A stretch of 64,000 nt of DNA from CAWCHZ01 sp963795555 (GCA_963795555.1 CAWCHZ010000002.1:558001-622000); one strand, 5' to 3'; numbered from the stretch's first letter, positions 34,698-43,229 are shown. Numbers and translations are program-made. Notes: generated by a model not told the origin, from the sequence alone.

Positions 34698-35797
34698 CGC
34701 GTGCGGTGGCCGCCACCCCCCGGGCAGACGAGCGCGTGGAGCGGCTGATCGCGCTGCTGGAGGGTCGCGAGCTCGATGCCCTGCTCGTCTCCGAGCCGCA
34801 CAACCTCCGCTACATGACCGGCTTCACCGGCTCGAGCGGGCTGGCACTGGTCGGTGGCGACGTGCGCTGCTTCATCACCGACTTCCGCTACGTCGAGCAG
34901 GCCGCCGCGCAGGTGCCGGGCTTCGAGCATGCGCAGGGCAGCACGGATCTGCTACAGGCGATCGCGCCGGTGCTGCCGGCACGGCGGCCGCTGCGGTTGG
35001 GCTTCGACGACGGCCATCTGTCAGTCCGCGACCACGGGCGCCTGCGCGCCGAGCTGCCCGATGACGTCGCTCTGGTCGCCGGCGGCGGCGCGGTCGAGGA
35101 GCTGCGGGCGGTCAAGGACGCGGGGGAGATCGCTGCGGTCGAGGCGGCCAGCGCGCTGGCCGAGGATGCCTTCCGCGCGACGACCGAGCGAGGGCTGATC
35201 GGCCGCAGCGAGCGCGCCATCGCGCTCGAGCTGGAGCAGCAGATGCGCGTGCGCGGCGCCGACGGCCCGTCATTTCCGTCGATCGTCGCCGCCGGCGCGC
35301 ACGGCGCGCTGCCGCACGCGACACCGCGCGAGCGGGCGATCGAGCGCGGGGTGCTCGTGACGATCGACTTCGGCGCCCAGCTCGACGGCTACTGCTCGGA
35401 CTGCACCCGCACGTTGGCTGCCGGTCCGGTCGACGACCAGGCCCGCGACGTCTACGAGCTGGTCCTGCGGGCCCAGCTGGCCGCCCTCGACGCGCTGCGG
35501 GCCGGGCTCAGCGGCGAGCAGGCCGACGCCGTCGCCCGGGACCTCATCGTCGCCGCCGGCCACGGCGAGCACTTCGGCCACGGCCTCGGCCACGGCGTCG
35601 GCCTGGAGGTCCACGAGAGGCCACGGCTGGCGCGCACCAGCAGCGCGTCGCTACAGTCCGGCAACGTCGTGACCGTGGAGCCCGGCGTCTACCTGACCGG
35701 TCAGCTGGGCGTGCGCATCGAGGATCTGGTGGTGATCACCGATGACGGCCATCGCAACGTCAGCACCCTGCCCAAGCAGCTGCTGAGCGTCGACTGA
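34694..35797 (+). CDS. pepP: Xaa-Pro aminopeptidase / M24B metallopeptidase
   Basis: 367 aa cytoplasmic peptidase removing N-terminal residues before proline. The N-terminal creatinase-like domain (about 15-140) contains NLRYMTGFTGSSG. The C-terminal pita-bread domain has the five metal ligands in IDFGA, YCSDCTRT, FGHGLGHGVG, TVEPGVY and VRIEDLVV. In many actinobacteria this gene lies between aroQ and efp; here efp is 7.6 kb away. Its last 97 bp overlap the convergent glycosyltransferase gene. Confidence 0.93.
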   Translation: MTRAVAATPRADERVERLIALLEGRELDALLVSEPHNLRYMTGFTGSSGLALVGGDVRCFITDFRYVEQAAAQVPGFEHAQGSTDLLQAIAPVLPARRPLRLGFDDGHLSVRDHGRLRAELPDDVALVAGGGAVEELRAVKDAGEIAAVEAASALAEDAFRATTERGLIGRSERAIALELEQQMRVRGADGPSFPSIVAAGAHGALPHATPRERAIERGVLVTIDFGAQLDGYCSDCTRTLAAGPVDDQARDVYELVLRAQLAALDALRAGLSGEQADAVARDLIVAAGHGEHFGHGLGHGVGLEVHERPRLARTSSASLQSGNVVTVEPGVYLTGQLGVRIEDLVVITDDGHRNVSTLPKQLLSVD

Positions 35798-37119
35798 CTG
35801 CCGGCTCGCCAGGGCAGCGGGCGCCTGGGGGCGTAGACATGCCATCCCAGCGCGAGCGCCGCGGGCAGCGCGCACGCAAGATAGGCAACGGACTGCAGGT
35901 CCGGCGTGATATGACCGGGGAGTGCCTGGAACAGGCACCACACGATCACCGTCCCGACCAGCGTCCAGAGCGGCGGCTGGCGCGCCACCAGCGTCTCCCA
36001 GCACAGCAGGGCCAGCAGGAACGGCAGCAGGTAGTAGACGTTGTCCCAGGGGTCCAGCGCGGAGCGCAGCAACAGCACCAACGCCAACAGCAGCAGCGGA
36101 TCGCCCACCGCCGTGGCGCCGCCGGCCGCGCGGCGATGCCCGGCTGCGGGATCGCCCGCCGCCGTGGCGCCGCCGGCCGCGCGGGGCGCCCGTGAGGAGG
36201 AGGACGAGGAGCGCCGGCGCGCGCGCAGCCAGAGCAGAGCGAGCGGCACGGAGACAAAGAGGATCAGCGGGTGGGTCACGTCCGACAGCCAGCCGGGTGC
36301 CGCGCGGTAGCCGACCTTGATCAGCCCGTCACCGCCGCGGACGATCTTGCCGGTCGCGCCGGCCCACCACCAGAGCTGCCACGGCTGGAAGATCTTGCCG
36401 GTCACCAGCGCCGCGCCGGTCGCCGGCGTGCCGTTGCCGGCCTGGACGATCATCGGCGGTGCGAGCAGCAGCGCGGCCACGACCGTTGCCAGTCCGATGG
36501 CGCGCCAGCGCGCCGCCGGGAGCGTCACCAGGACCGGGGCGACCGCCACCAGCGCCCACGGCTTGGTGGCGACCGCGAGTCCGAGCGCCAGCCCGGCCCA
36601 GCTCGCACGGCCGCTGCGCGCCGCCAGCAGCGCGGCCACGGTCAGCACCGCCGCTAGCAGCTCCTCGGCATGGCCGAGATCGAGTGCACGCAGCGCGATC
36701 GGGCTGCCGGCGCAGAGCGCGAGCGCCACGCCCCGCGCGAGGCGGTTGTGCCCAAGCGTGCGCATTCGCGCGACCAGCCAGACGGCGAGTGCCACCGTCG
36801 CGAGCAGGCAGGGCAGCGCCACCATCCGGTAGACCGCGAGCTCGCCGCCGCCCCACAGCCGGGGCGCCAGCGCGAACGGCGCGCGCAGCAGCAGCGCGCC
36901 GCCGTAGGCTGGGCAGAGGGCGAGGAAGCGCAGCAGGTGCCCATCGGCGAGCGCCTTGTAGGCGGGCGCCGCCTCGGCATCGTAGTCATTGAAGGCAAAG
37001 CCGGTGAGCCCCAGCCAGGCGACGAGCGCCGCGGCCAGCAGCGCGAACGCGAGCGCCGGAAGGTGGGCGCGCAGCGTGAAGCGCTGCGGACGCAGGGGTG
37101 AGCGCGGGCGCGCGGGCAC
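35701..37119 (-). CDS. Polytopic membrane glycosyltransferase (GT87/DUF2029-like)
   Basis: 472 aa from a GTG start, with about ten membrane helices. GFAFNDYDAEAAPAYKAL carries the acidic first-loop motif, RALDLGHAEELLAAVLTVAALLA and GLAVATKPWALVAVAP are the family helices, and DPWDNVYYLLPFLLAL lies near the C-terminus. A Ser/Arg/Ala-rich loop contains a 51 bp in-frame duplication (36098-36183, AAGGATAAGDP/AAGGATAVGDP). A TTG two codons upstream is an alternative start. The C-terminal 97 bp overlap pepP in convergent orientation. Donor and acceptor sugars are unknown; polyprenyl-phosphate mannose is typical of the group. Confidence 0.72.
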   Translation of the reverse strand: MPARPRSPLRPQRFTLRAHLPALAFALLAAALVAWLGLTGFAFNDYDAEAAPAYKALADGHLLRFLALCPAYGGALLLRAPFALAPRLWGGGELAVYRMVALPCLLATVALAVWLVARMRTLGHNRLARGVALALCAGSPIALRALDLGHAEELLAAVLTVAALLAARSGRASWAGLALGLAVATKPWALVAVAPVLVTLPAARWRAIGLATVVAALLLAPPMIVQAGNGTPATGAALVTGKIFQPWQLWWWAGATGKIVRGGDGLIKVGYRAAPGWLSDVTHPLILFVSVPLALLWLRARRRSSSSSSRAPRAAGGATAAGDPAAGHRRAAGGATAVGDPLLLLALVLLLRSALDPWDNVYYLLPFLLALLCWETLVARQPPLWTLVGTVIVWCLFQALPGHITPDLQSVAYLACALPAALALGWHVYAPRRPLPWRAGSQSTLSSCLGRVLTLRWPSSVITTRSSMRTPS

Positions 37120-37159
37120 GTGCAAGGAATCGGCATCGCCGTGGCCGCGCTTGAGCGGG

Positions 37160-37165
37160 TAAGCT
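37160..37165 (+). promoter_or_regulatory. Likely -10 element (TAAGCT) of the secreted-protein gene
   Basis: TAAGCT ends 11 nt before the ATG at 37177, in the 57 bp divergent spacer with the glycosyltransferase gene. Confidence 0.45.
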
Positions 37166-37176
37166 GCGGGCGGACC

Positions 37177-38283
37177 ATGCGGATCCGCGCGATCGGTCGC
37201 CTTGCGGCCCTGGCCTGGAGCGCCGCGGCGCTGCTGTTCGCCGCTGCCGCGCTCGCCCCGGCGGCGCACGCCGCGACGACGGCGACGATCGGCCCGCCGA
37301 CGCTTGTCACCTCGAGCACTGCGACGCTGACCAACCTCTGCGTCGGCGGCGAGGAATGCACCTATCTGCAGTTCGCCGGCAGCGGTCCCGCCAGCGAGTA
37401 CGTCGTACCGTTCGACGGCACGATCGTCCGCTGGCGGGTGGCCTCGGGCAGCGCCGGCGGTGCGGTGCGGCTGCGGATCCTGCGCCCTGCCGGCGCCGGG
37501 CGCTACGTCGCCGTCGGCACCAGCGCGACGCAGACGCTGTCGGGCAGCGCCACGGCAGCGGACACCTTCACCACCAGCCTGCCGGTCAGGGCAGGCGATC
37601 TGATCGGGCTGGACAATGCAAGCAGCGCGCTGCTCTTCAGGACCGGCGTGCTGGGCGAGTTCCCCGAGTATTGGACGCCGTTCATCGTCGATGGCGCGGC
37701 GGCGTCGGCGCCGACCGCGCCCGGCGCCTTCGCCAACGGCTATCAGCTCCAGCTCAACGCCGACGTGCAGGCCACGGTGAGCGGTGGCGGGGGAGGCGGC
37801 GGGACCGGCGCGCTGACGCTCAGCGCGCTGCGGGTGCACCCGGCGAGGTTCGCGCTCGGCAGCGCGCCGGCGCAGCTCGCGCGGGTCGGCAGCGGGCTGG
37901 CGCAGCTCGCGCGGGTCGGCAGCGGGCTGGCGCAGCTCGTGCGGGTACGCACGCCGGTCGGGACGACGATCTCCTTCCAGCTGTCGGCTGCGGCGACGGT
38001 GACGCTCCGCTTCGCGATCGCTCGGCCCGGACGTCTGGTGGGCGGATCCTGCGTCAGCCCACGACCCGCCAACCGGCATGCCCGGCGCTGCACGCGCTTC
38101 GTCGTTGCCGGCACGCTCGTGCTGAGCGCTCACCAGGGTCTTGACCGCCTGGCCTTCGCCGGTCGCCTGACGCGTCGGCACAGGCTGGTGCCGGGGCGCT
38201 ATCGGCTGACCGCGACAGCGCTGGACAGCGCCGGCAGGCGGGCTGGCCCGGCGCGCGCCTTCTTCACGCTGCTCGCGCGCTAG
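37177..38283 (+). CDS. Secreted beta-sandwich protein with a Thermoleophilia-type C-terminal module
   Basis: 368 aa. Residues 1-32 are a signal peptide (hydrophobic core AALAWSAAALLFAAAALAP, cleavage after AHA). The first domain (about 35-205) is beta-rich with CVGGEECTYLQF, likely a jelly-roll fold. A Gly run leads to a second beta domain (about 220-368): LSALRVHPARFAL, FQLSAAATVTLRFAI, CTRFVVAGTL, GRYRLTATALDSAGRR. This C-terminal module recurs in secreted proteins of Solirubrobacterales. A 30 bp unit repeats in frame (37871-37947, AQLARVGSGL) at the domain border. Function unknown; it is probably exported and perhaps surface-bound. Confidence 0.75.
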   Translation: MRIRAIGRLAALAWSAAALLFAAAALAPAAHAATTATIGPPTLVTSSTATLTNLCVGGEECTYLQFAGSGPASEYVVPFDGTIVRWRVASGSAGGAVRLRILRPAGAGRYVAVGTSATQTLSGSATAADTFTTSLPVRAGDLIGLDNASSALLFRTGVLGEFPEYWTPFIVDGAAASAPTAPGAFANGYQLQLNADVQATVSGGGGGGGTGALTLSALRVHPARFALGSAPAQLARVGSGLAQLARVGSGLAQLVRVRTPVGTTISFQLSAAATVTLRFAIARPGRLVGGSCVSPRPANRHARRCTRFVVAGTLVLSAHQGLDRLAFAGRLTRRHRLVPGRYRLTATALDSAGRRAGPARAFFTLLAR

Positions 38284-38297
38284 CGGTCGGGACCGGG

Positions 38298-38370
38298 GCG
38301 CGCGGGGTCGCGCCAGCTGTCGAGCGTGCCGGGGCTGGACGCAGCGCGCGGGGTCGCGCCAGCTGTCGAG
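38298..38370 (+). repeat. 27 bp direct repeat upstream of the VOC gene
   Basis: gcgcgcggggtcgcgccagc and the following tgtcgag occur at 38298-38324 and again at 38344-38370, an exact 27 bp match with 46 bp period. It lies in the 117 bp between the secreted-protein gene and the VOC gene. It could be a regulatory duplication or a slippage product. Confidence 0.7.
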
Positions 38371-38388
38371 ATCATGGCGTGGCTGCGG

Positions 38389-38394
38389 TATGGT
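38389..38394 (+). promoter_or_regulatory. Likely -10 element (TATGGT) of the VOC gene
   Basis: TATGGT ends 6 nt before the ATG at 38401. Confidence 0.45.
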
Positions 38395-38400
38395 CGGCCG

Positions 38401-39180
38401 ATGGGCGAACGCACGCAGTACACACCGGGGACGTTCTGCTGGACCGACCTGACGACCACCGATCAGGCCGCGGCCAAGGGCTTCTACGGCGGGCTGTTCG
38501 GCTGGCAGGCGGACGACATCCCGGTCGGCGAGGGAGTCTCCTACTCGCTGCTGCGCCTGGACGGCAAGGCCGTCGCGGCGATCTCCCCGCAGCCCGAGCA
38601 GCAGCGCGCGGCTGGCGTGCCGCCGACCTGGAACTCCTATGTCTCCGTGGAGAACGCCGATGCCAGCGCGCAGCGCGCCGCCGAGCTGGGCGCCAGCGTG
38701 CACGCGCCGGCGTTCGACGTGATGGACGCCGGGCGGATGGCCGTCCTGCAGGATCCCCAGGGCGCATTCGTGATGCTCTGGCAGCCCCGCGCCCACTTCG
38801 GCGCGCAGCTGGTCAACGTGCCGGGCACGCTGGTGTGGAACGAGCTGGCCTCGCCTGACATCGAAGCCTCGGCGGCGTTCTACGGTGAGCTCTTCAACTG
38901 GACGGTGACCCCGTTCGAGGGAAGCGCCGAGCCCTACCTGACAATCCGCACCGGTGACGCCAACAACGGGGGCATCAGACCGCTGAGCCCGCCCGGCGTG
39001 CCGCCGCACTGGCTCGTGTACTTCGGGACCGAGGACATCGAGACCGCCGTTGGCGCGGCCGGCGAGCTTGGCGGCGCGACGCTGGTCGCGCCGATGGACC
39101 TGCCGATGGGCCACTTCGCCGTGCTGCGCGACCCGCAGGGAGCGGTCTTCGCGCTCTACGAAGGCGAGCTCGAGCCTTAG
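38401..39180 (+). CDS. Two-domain VOC (glyoxalase/bleomycin-resistance) family protein
   Basis: 259 aa made of two vicinal-oxygen-chelate repeats. The first (about 8-125) starts GTFCWTDLTTTDQAAAKGFYGGLFGW and ends LQDPQGAFVMLWQ. The second (about 138-258) starts GTLVWNELASPDIEASAAFYGELFNW and ends LRDPQGAVFALYE. This matches the CFP30/CFP32-like group of actinobacteria, which are often of unknown substrate. No cofactor can be assigned. It is likely monocistronic with its own promoter, although the oxidoreductase gene follows after 45 bp. Confidence 0.9.
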   Translation: MGERTQYTPGTFCWTDLTTTDQAAAKGFYGGLFGWQADDIPVGEGVSYSLLRLDGKAVAAISPQPEQQRAAGVPPTWNSYVSVENADASAQRAAELGASVHAPAFDVMDAGRMAVLQDPQGAFVMLWQPRAHFGAQLVNVPGTLVWNELASPDIEASAAFYGELFNWTVTPFEGSAEPYLTIRTGDANNGGIRPLSPPGVPPHWLVYFGTEDIETAVGAAGELGGATLVAPMDLPMGHFAVLRDPQGAVFALYEGELEP

Positions 39181-39225
39181 CGCCGGCGCCGGCGCGGGGC
39201 GGGTGGGAGCGGGGCGGTGGGAGCG

Positions 39226-40845
39226 ATGGGCCCCTACGACGCGATCATCATCGGTGCCGGCCACAACGGCCTCGTCACCGCCACCTATCTCGCGCGCGCC
39301 GGCTGGAGCACGGTCGTGCTCGAAGGCGCGCCGGTCATCGGCGGCGCGGTGCAGAGCGGCGAGATCACGCGCCCCGGCTTCGTCCACGACCTCTACTCCA
39401 CCAACCAGAACAGCTTCCTTGGCGGGCCCGTCTGGGCCGAGCTCGGCGAGGATCTGCGCCGGCATGGCCTGAGCTACGCGTCGTCCCCATATCCCTACGC
39501 GAACGCCTACCCCGACGGCGCGAGCTTGCGGGTCTATCAGGACGCGCAGCGCACGCTCGCCAGCCTGCGCGAGCACGATCAGCGTGACGCCAGCGGCTGG
39601 GCCGAGCTGCACGAGCTGTTCGAGCGCTACAGCCCGTTGCTGTTCGGCATCTACGGCTCGACACTGCCGTCGATCGGGTTGGGACGCGAGCTGCTGCGCG
39701 GCGCCCGCGCGCTCGGTGTTCGCGGTCTCGCTGACGTGGCGCAGCTGTTGCTGGCGTCGACGCGCGAGCTCGCCGACGCCTACCTCCATTCGCGCGAGGC
39801 CAAGGCGCTGCTCGCCTGCTGGGGCATGCACCTGGACTACGGGCCCGACGTCGCGGGCGGCGCCTTGTTCCCGTTCATCGAGTGCTTTGCGGACATGCGC
39901 GCGGGGATGTCGATCGTGCGCGGCGGCGCGGGTGGGCTGATCGATGCGCTCGCCGGGCTGCTGCGCGAACGTGGCGGGGAGATCAGGCCAGCATCACCGG
40001 TGGTGCGCATCGAGGTCGACCAGGGACGGGCCATGGCGGTCCAGCTGCGCTCCGGCGAGCGCATCGTGGCCCGCCGTGCGATCATCGCCAGCGTCACCCC
40101 GACGGCGCTCTACGGCCAGCTGCTGAGAGCCGGCGACGCGCCCGAGCGCGTCCAGCGCGCTGCGGCGCGCTGGCAGTACGGGCCCGGGACGATGATGCTC
40201 CATCTGGCGCTCGACGGGCCGGTTCCCTGGCGCGATGGCGAGCTGGGCCGCTTTGCCTACGTCCATGTCGCACCGCACGTCGAGCAGCTCGCCGAGACCT
40301 ACACCGATGCCGCCAACGGGATCCTGCCGCGCAGCCCGCTGCTTGTTGTCGGACAGTCCAGCGTGGTCGATCCCACGCGCGCTCCGACGGGCAAGCACGT
40401 TGTCTGGGTGCAGGTGCGCGCCGTGCCGGCGCGCGTGCGTGGCGATCGCTGCGAGCAGATCCAAGCGCGCGACTGGCGGCAGATCGCCGAGCCTTACGCC
40501 GATCGTGTGCTGGCCAAGTTGGAGGACTATGCGCCGGGGCTCGGAGCCCTGATTCTCGCGCGCCGGGTGCTCAGTCCGCTGGATCTCGAACGGCACGATC
40601 CGAACCTGGTTGGTGGCGACAACGGTGCCGGCAGCCATCACCTGCGGCAGAGCTTCATGCTTCGTCCGCTGCCGGGCTGGTCGGCGTACCGCACGCCGAT
40701 CGACGGCCTCTGGATGACCGGGGCGGCGACGTGGCCCGGCGCCGGGGTCACCGGGGTGCCGGGCTACCTGACCGCGCGCGCGGTGCTCGCTGCTGCCGCG
40801 GGGCCGCGACGACCCTGGCGCGCAGCACGGCAGCGGCTGCGATGA
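39226..40845 (+). CDS. FAD-dependent oxidoreductase of the phytoene desaturase / PYROXD2 group
   Basis: 539 aa. The N-terminal Rossmann FAD site is YDAIIIGAGHNGLVTATYLARAG followed by VVLEGAPVIGGAVQSGE. The C-terminal FAD motif is GLWMTGAATWPGAGVTGVPGY. The middle contains the amine-oxidase-like substrate domain and MSIVRGGAGGLIDALAGLL. The fold fits CrtI-related or PYROXD2-like NAD(P)/FAD oxidoreductases. With no carotenoid genes nearby, carotenoid desaturation cannot be claimed. A GTG at 39217 could add three residues. The stop overlaps a mini-ORF as ATGA. Confidence 0.88.
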   Translation: MGPYDAIIIGAGHNGLVTATYLARAGWSTVVLEGAPVIGGAVQSGEITRPGFVHDLYSTNQNSFLGGPVWAELGEDLRRHGLSYASSPYPYANAYPDGASLRVYQDAQRTLASLREHDQRDASGWAELHELFERYSPLLFGIYGSTLPSIGLGRELLRGARALGVRGLADVAQLLLASTRELADAYLHSREAKALLACWGMHLDYGPDVAGGALFPFIECFADMRAGMSIVRGGAGGLIDALAGLLRERGGEIRPASPVVRIEVDQGRAMAVQLRSGERIVARRAIIASVTPTALYGQLLRAGDAPERVQRAAARWQYGPGTMMLHLALDGPVPWRDGELGRFAYVHVAPHVEQLAETYTDAANGILPRSPLLVVGQSSVVDPTRAPTGKHVVWVQVRAVPARVRGDRCEQIQARDWRQIAEPYADRVLAKLEDYAPGLGALILARRVLSPLDLERHDPNLVGGDNGAGSHHLRQSFMLRPLPGWSAYRTPIDGLWMTGAATWPGAGVTGVPGYLTARAVLAAAAGPRRPWRAARQRLR

Positions 40846-40883
40846 GCGAGCGCGCTGGCCGCGGGGGAGGGGTGCTGCGATGA
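40842..40883 (+). CDS. 13-codon mini-ORF chaining the oxidoreductase to the membrane-protein gene
   Basis: ATG at 40842 overlaps the oxidoreductase stop (ATGA). It encodes MSERAGRGGGVLR, with TGA at 40881-40883 overlapping the next ATG (40880). The next protein starts MSERAVLRL. The shared ctgcgatgagcgagcgcg recurs at a 38 bp period, as at aroQ. Confidence 0.5.
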   Translation: MSERAGRGGGVLR

Positions 40884-41293
40884 GCGAGCGCGCGGTGCTG
40901 CGGCTGGCCAGCAACCTGATCGCCCTGTTCGTCGCGGCGTGGGTGCTGCCCGGCGTCGGCTACGGCAACAGATGGTGGGCACTGGTGCTCGCGGCGATCG
41001 TGTTCACGATCGTCAACGCGCTCGTCAAGCCGGTGATCGCGGTGCTCTCGATCCCCTTCATCGTGCTGACACTGGGCGTCGCGTACTTCCTGATCAACGT
41101 GCTGATGCTGTACCTGACGCATTGGATCGTGCCGCAGTTCCACATCAGGAGCTTCGGTTGGGGAGTGTTGGCGGCCTTGATCGTGAGCGCGGTCAATGGC
41201 CTGCTGCACCTGATCATCGGTCGCTCGGGACGCGGACGTGGTCCTTGGAGCGGGCGTGGGCCGCGGTTGGGTGGGCGCGGGCGTGGGGTGTGA
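40880..41293 (+). CDS. Small four-helix membrane protein (Phage_holin_4_2-type, not phage)
   Basis: 137 aa with four membrane helices at about 8-25, 33-52, 56-80 and 90-112 (for example FTIVNALVKPVIAVLSIPFIVLTLG). NALVKPVIAVLSIPF...LGVAYFLIN is characteristic of the chromosomal family annotated as phage holin 4-2 or DUF360. The C-terminal tail is Gly/Arg-rich (GRGPWSGRGPRLGGRGRG) and unusual. Members are widespread in bacteria without any prophage, and the function is unknown. No phage genes are nearby. Confidence 0.85.
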   Translation: MSERAVLRLASNLIALFVAAWVLPGVGYGNRWWALVLAAIVFTIVNALVKPVIAVLSIPFIVLTLGVAYFLINVLMLYLTHWIVPQFHIRSFGWGVLAALIVSAVNGLLHLIIGRSGRGRGPWSGRGPRLGGRGRGV

Positions 41294-41297
41294 AACC

Positions 41298-42368
41298 TTG
41301 CGGGAGCCTCGCGCTGATCTCGAGATCGCGACGATCAGCGGCGGCCGTGCGCGCCGGCTCTGCGCTGCGGTGCTGCGTGGCCGCGGCGCTCCTGGCGCGC
41401 ACGCCGCCACGCAGACGCGACTGCTCGTAGAGGCCGACCTGCGCGGCCGCCCGTCGCACGGCCTCCAGCGACTGCCGGTCCTCGTCGCGCGGATCGACCG
41501 CGGGCTGCTGGCGCCCGCGGCGACTCCCGAGCTGGCCTGGCGCTCGACGGGCTTTCTCCATGTCGACGGCGGCGACGGCTTCGGCGCGGTGGCCGCGCAG
41601 GCGGCGATCGCTGCGCTCTGCCAACGCAGCTCGAGCAGCGGCGTCGCGCTGGCGGCGATCGCGCGCTCCAGCCATGTCGGGATGCTCGCGCTCTATCTCG
41701 AGGAGATCTGTGCGCGGGGCAACATCGGCATCGCGCTGACGACCAGCGAGGCGCTCGTCCACCCGATCGGCGGACGGACCGCGCTGGTCGGCACCAACCC
41801 GCTGGGTATCGGCATCCCCGCCGAGCCCGAGCCGTTCATCCTCGACATGTCGACCGCGGCGATCTCGGCCGGCGAGATCATCGCCCACGCCCAGCGCGGC
41901 GTGCGACTGCCCCCCGGCCGCGCCGTCGATCCCGACGGCGTGCCGACGACCGATCCCCAGCAGGCGCTCGCCGGTGCGATCTCGCCATTCGGCGGAGCCA
42001 AGGGCTATGGGCTGGGCCTTGGGCTGGAGCTGCTGGTGGCGCTGCTCAGCCGCACCGCACTCGGGACCGCGGTGCTCGGAACCCTCGACATCGACCATTC
42101 CGTGACGAAGGGCGACGCGCTGCTCGTAATCGACCCGCGCGCCTGCGGGCTGCCCGACCCGGCCGCCTATCTCGCCGATTACCTGCGCGAGCTGCGCGAC
42201 GCGCCGACGGCTCCCGGTGTCGAGCAGATCCTGATCCCGGGCGATCGCATGCGGGCCGAGCGTGCGCGCCGGCTGCGCGAGGGAATCGAATATCCGCAGC
42301 CGCTCTGGCGCGAGCTGCTGGAGCTCGAACGGGACGCGCGAGCGAGCAACGCTGATGCCTTCAGCTGA
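41298..42368 (+). CDS. Malate/L-lactate dehydrogenase-like oxidoreductase (Ldh_2 family)
   Basis: About 356 aa. The family signatures are visible: LLVEADLRGRPSHGLQRLP near the N-terminus, VGTNPLGIGIPAEPEPFILDMST in the NAD-binding part, and GAISPFGGAKGYGLGLGLELL. The group uses NAD(P) to reduce 2-oxoacids or imines; substrate varies (malate, lactate, ureidoglycolate, delta-1-pyrroline-2-carboxylate). The segment SSHVGMLALYL stands where SNHFGAAGYY is usual, so specificity may differ. The start is uncertain: TTG 41298 just after the previous stop, or GTG 41283 overlapping it. Confidence 0.85.
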   Translation: MREPRADLEIATISGGRARRLCAAVLRGRGAPGAHAATQTRLLVEADLRGRPSHGLQRLPVLVARIDRGLLAPAATPELAWRSTGFLHVDGGDGFGAVAAQAAIAALCQRSSSSGVALAAIARSSHVGMLALYLEEICARGNIGIALTTSEALVHPIGGRTALVGTNPLGIGIPAEPEPFILDMSTAAISAGEIIAHAQRGVRLPPGRAVDPDGVPTTDPQQALAGAISPFGGAKGYGLGLGLELLVALLSRTALGTAVLGTLDIDHSVTKGDALLVIDPRACGLPDPAAYLADYLRELRDAPTAPGVEQILIPGDRMRAERARRLREGIEYPQPLWRELLELERDARASNADAFS

Positions 42369-42395
42369 CGCACTGGATCGTGGCGGAGCCTGGCG

Positions 42396-43229
42396 TTGAC
42401 GGCCGCCAGCGCAGCGATCCGGGTGATCGCACGAGGCGATGTCCAGGGCGTGGGCTTCCGCGACGCGACGTTGCGGCGCGCGCGTCAGCTTGGGGTCATG
42501 GGCTGGGTGCGCAATGGCGACGACGGCAGCGTGCGGGTGCATGCCGAAGGGCCCCAGCCGGCGATCGAGCAGCTGACGGAGTGGCTGCGCCAGGGACCGC
42601 GGCTCGCGCAAGTCGAGGAAATCGAGGTCGAGCGGGTTGCCGTCGAGGGCCACGAGCAGTTTGCGATCCGGGGTGTGAGCGCCGGGTGCTTCGTCGTGCT
42701 CGAGTGGGTGGCGGGCCGGGACCAGCCGCGTGTAGGCGAGGTCGGTGCCGGGCAGGACCGATTGCGGGCAGGCGAGGCCGGTGCGGGCCGCGACCCCGCG
42801 CTCGTCCGCGGTTTCGAGCTGCGGTTGGAGGTCGACAGCGCAATGCGCGCCTGGGCGCTGCCGAAGGGGCCATCACTCGACCCCGCGGCCAGGCGCTTGG
42901 CGCTGGAGCTCGGCTCCAACGAGCGCCCCTCGGAGCTGGAGGGAACGGCGGGGGATCGCAACGAGACGGGAATGGGCGCTCGTGGCGGAGCGCCCATTCA
43001 GGGTGGCGCTTCGATCTGGGACCGCGGCAGCTACGAGCAGGGCGGCCGCGTCCCCTGGCCGGAGGCGCTGCACCGTGGCCATGCGGTCTTCGTCCTGCAC
43101 GGGCACAAGCTGCGCGGCGGCTTCGCGCTGCAGCGCACGCGACCCGGTGCCCGAGCGCAATGGCTGCTGATCAAGCGCCGCGACGAGGAGGCGCGTCCGG
43201 GCTCGGAGATCGTGGCCGAGCGTATTTGA
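42396..43229 (+). CDS. Acylphosphatase fused to a degenerate LigD-type 3'-phosphoesterase domain
   Basis: 277 aa. Residues 8-92 are an acylphosphatase: GDVQGVGFR with catalytic Arg22 and GWVRNGDDG with Asn40, both intact. Residues about 98-262 follow the DNA ligase D phosphoesterase pattern: FELRLEVDSAMRAWALPKGP, SIWDRGSYE, GHAVFVLHGHKLRGGFAL and WLLIKRRDEEA. The catalytic HDARxLHYDF segment is replaced by a Gly/Ala/Glu repeat linker (VGEVGAGQDRLRAGEAGAG), and the later VEDHP histidine is Asn (GSNERP), so phosphoesterase activity is unlikely. The TTG start is uncertain; GTG 42423 would cut into the domain. I know no characterised protein with this pairing. Confidence 0.8.
   Translation: MTAASAAIRVIARGDVQGVGFRDATLRRARQLGVMGWVRNGDDGSVRVHAEGPQPAIEQLTEWLRQGPRLAQVEEIEVERVAVEGHEQFAIRGVSAGCFVVLEWVAGRDQPRVGEVGAGQDRLRAGEAGAGRDPALVRGFELRLEVDSAMRAWALPKGPSLDPAARRLALELGSNERPSELEGTAGDRNETGMGARGGAPIQGGASIWDRGSYEQGGRVPWPEALHRGHAVFVLHGHKLRGGFALQRTRPGARAQWLLIKRRDEEARPGSEIVAERI

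Noticed and set aside
37120..39831. Minus-strand extension upstream of the glycosyltransferase
   Set aside because: The frame stays open far upstream, but the membrane protein begins near 37119. The remainder runs antisense to the secreted-protein, VOC and oxidoreductase genes and has no domain.
40880..41293. Possible prophage holin
   Set aside because: The four-helix protein belongs to a chromosomal family only named for a holin. No other phage gene, attachment site or tRNA is near.
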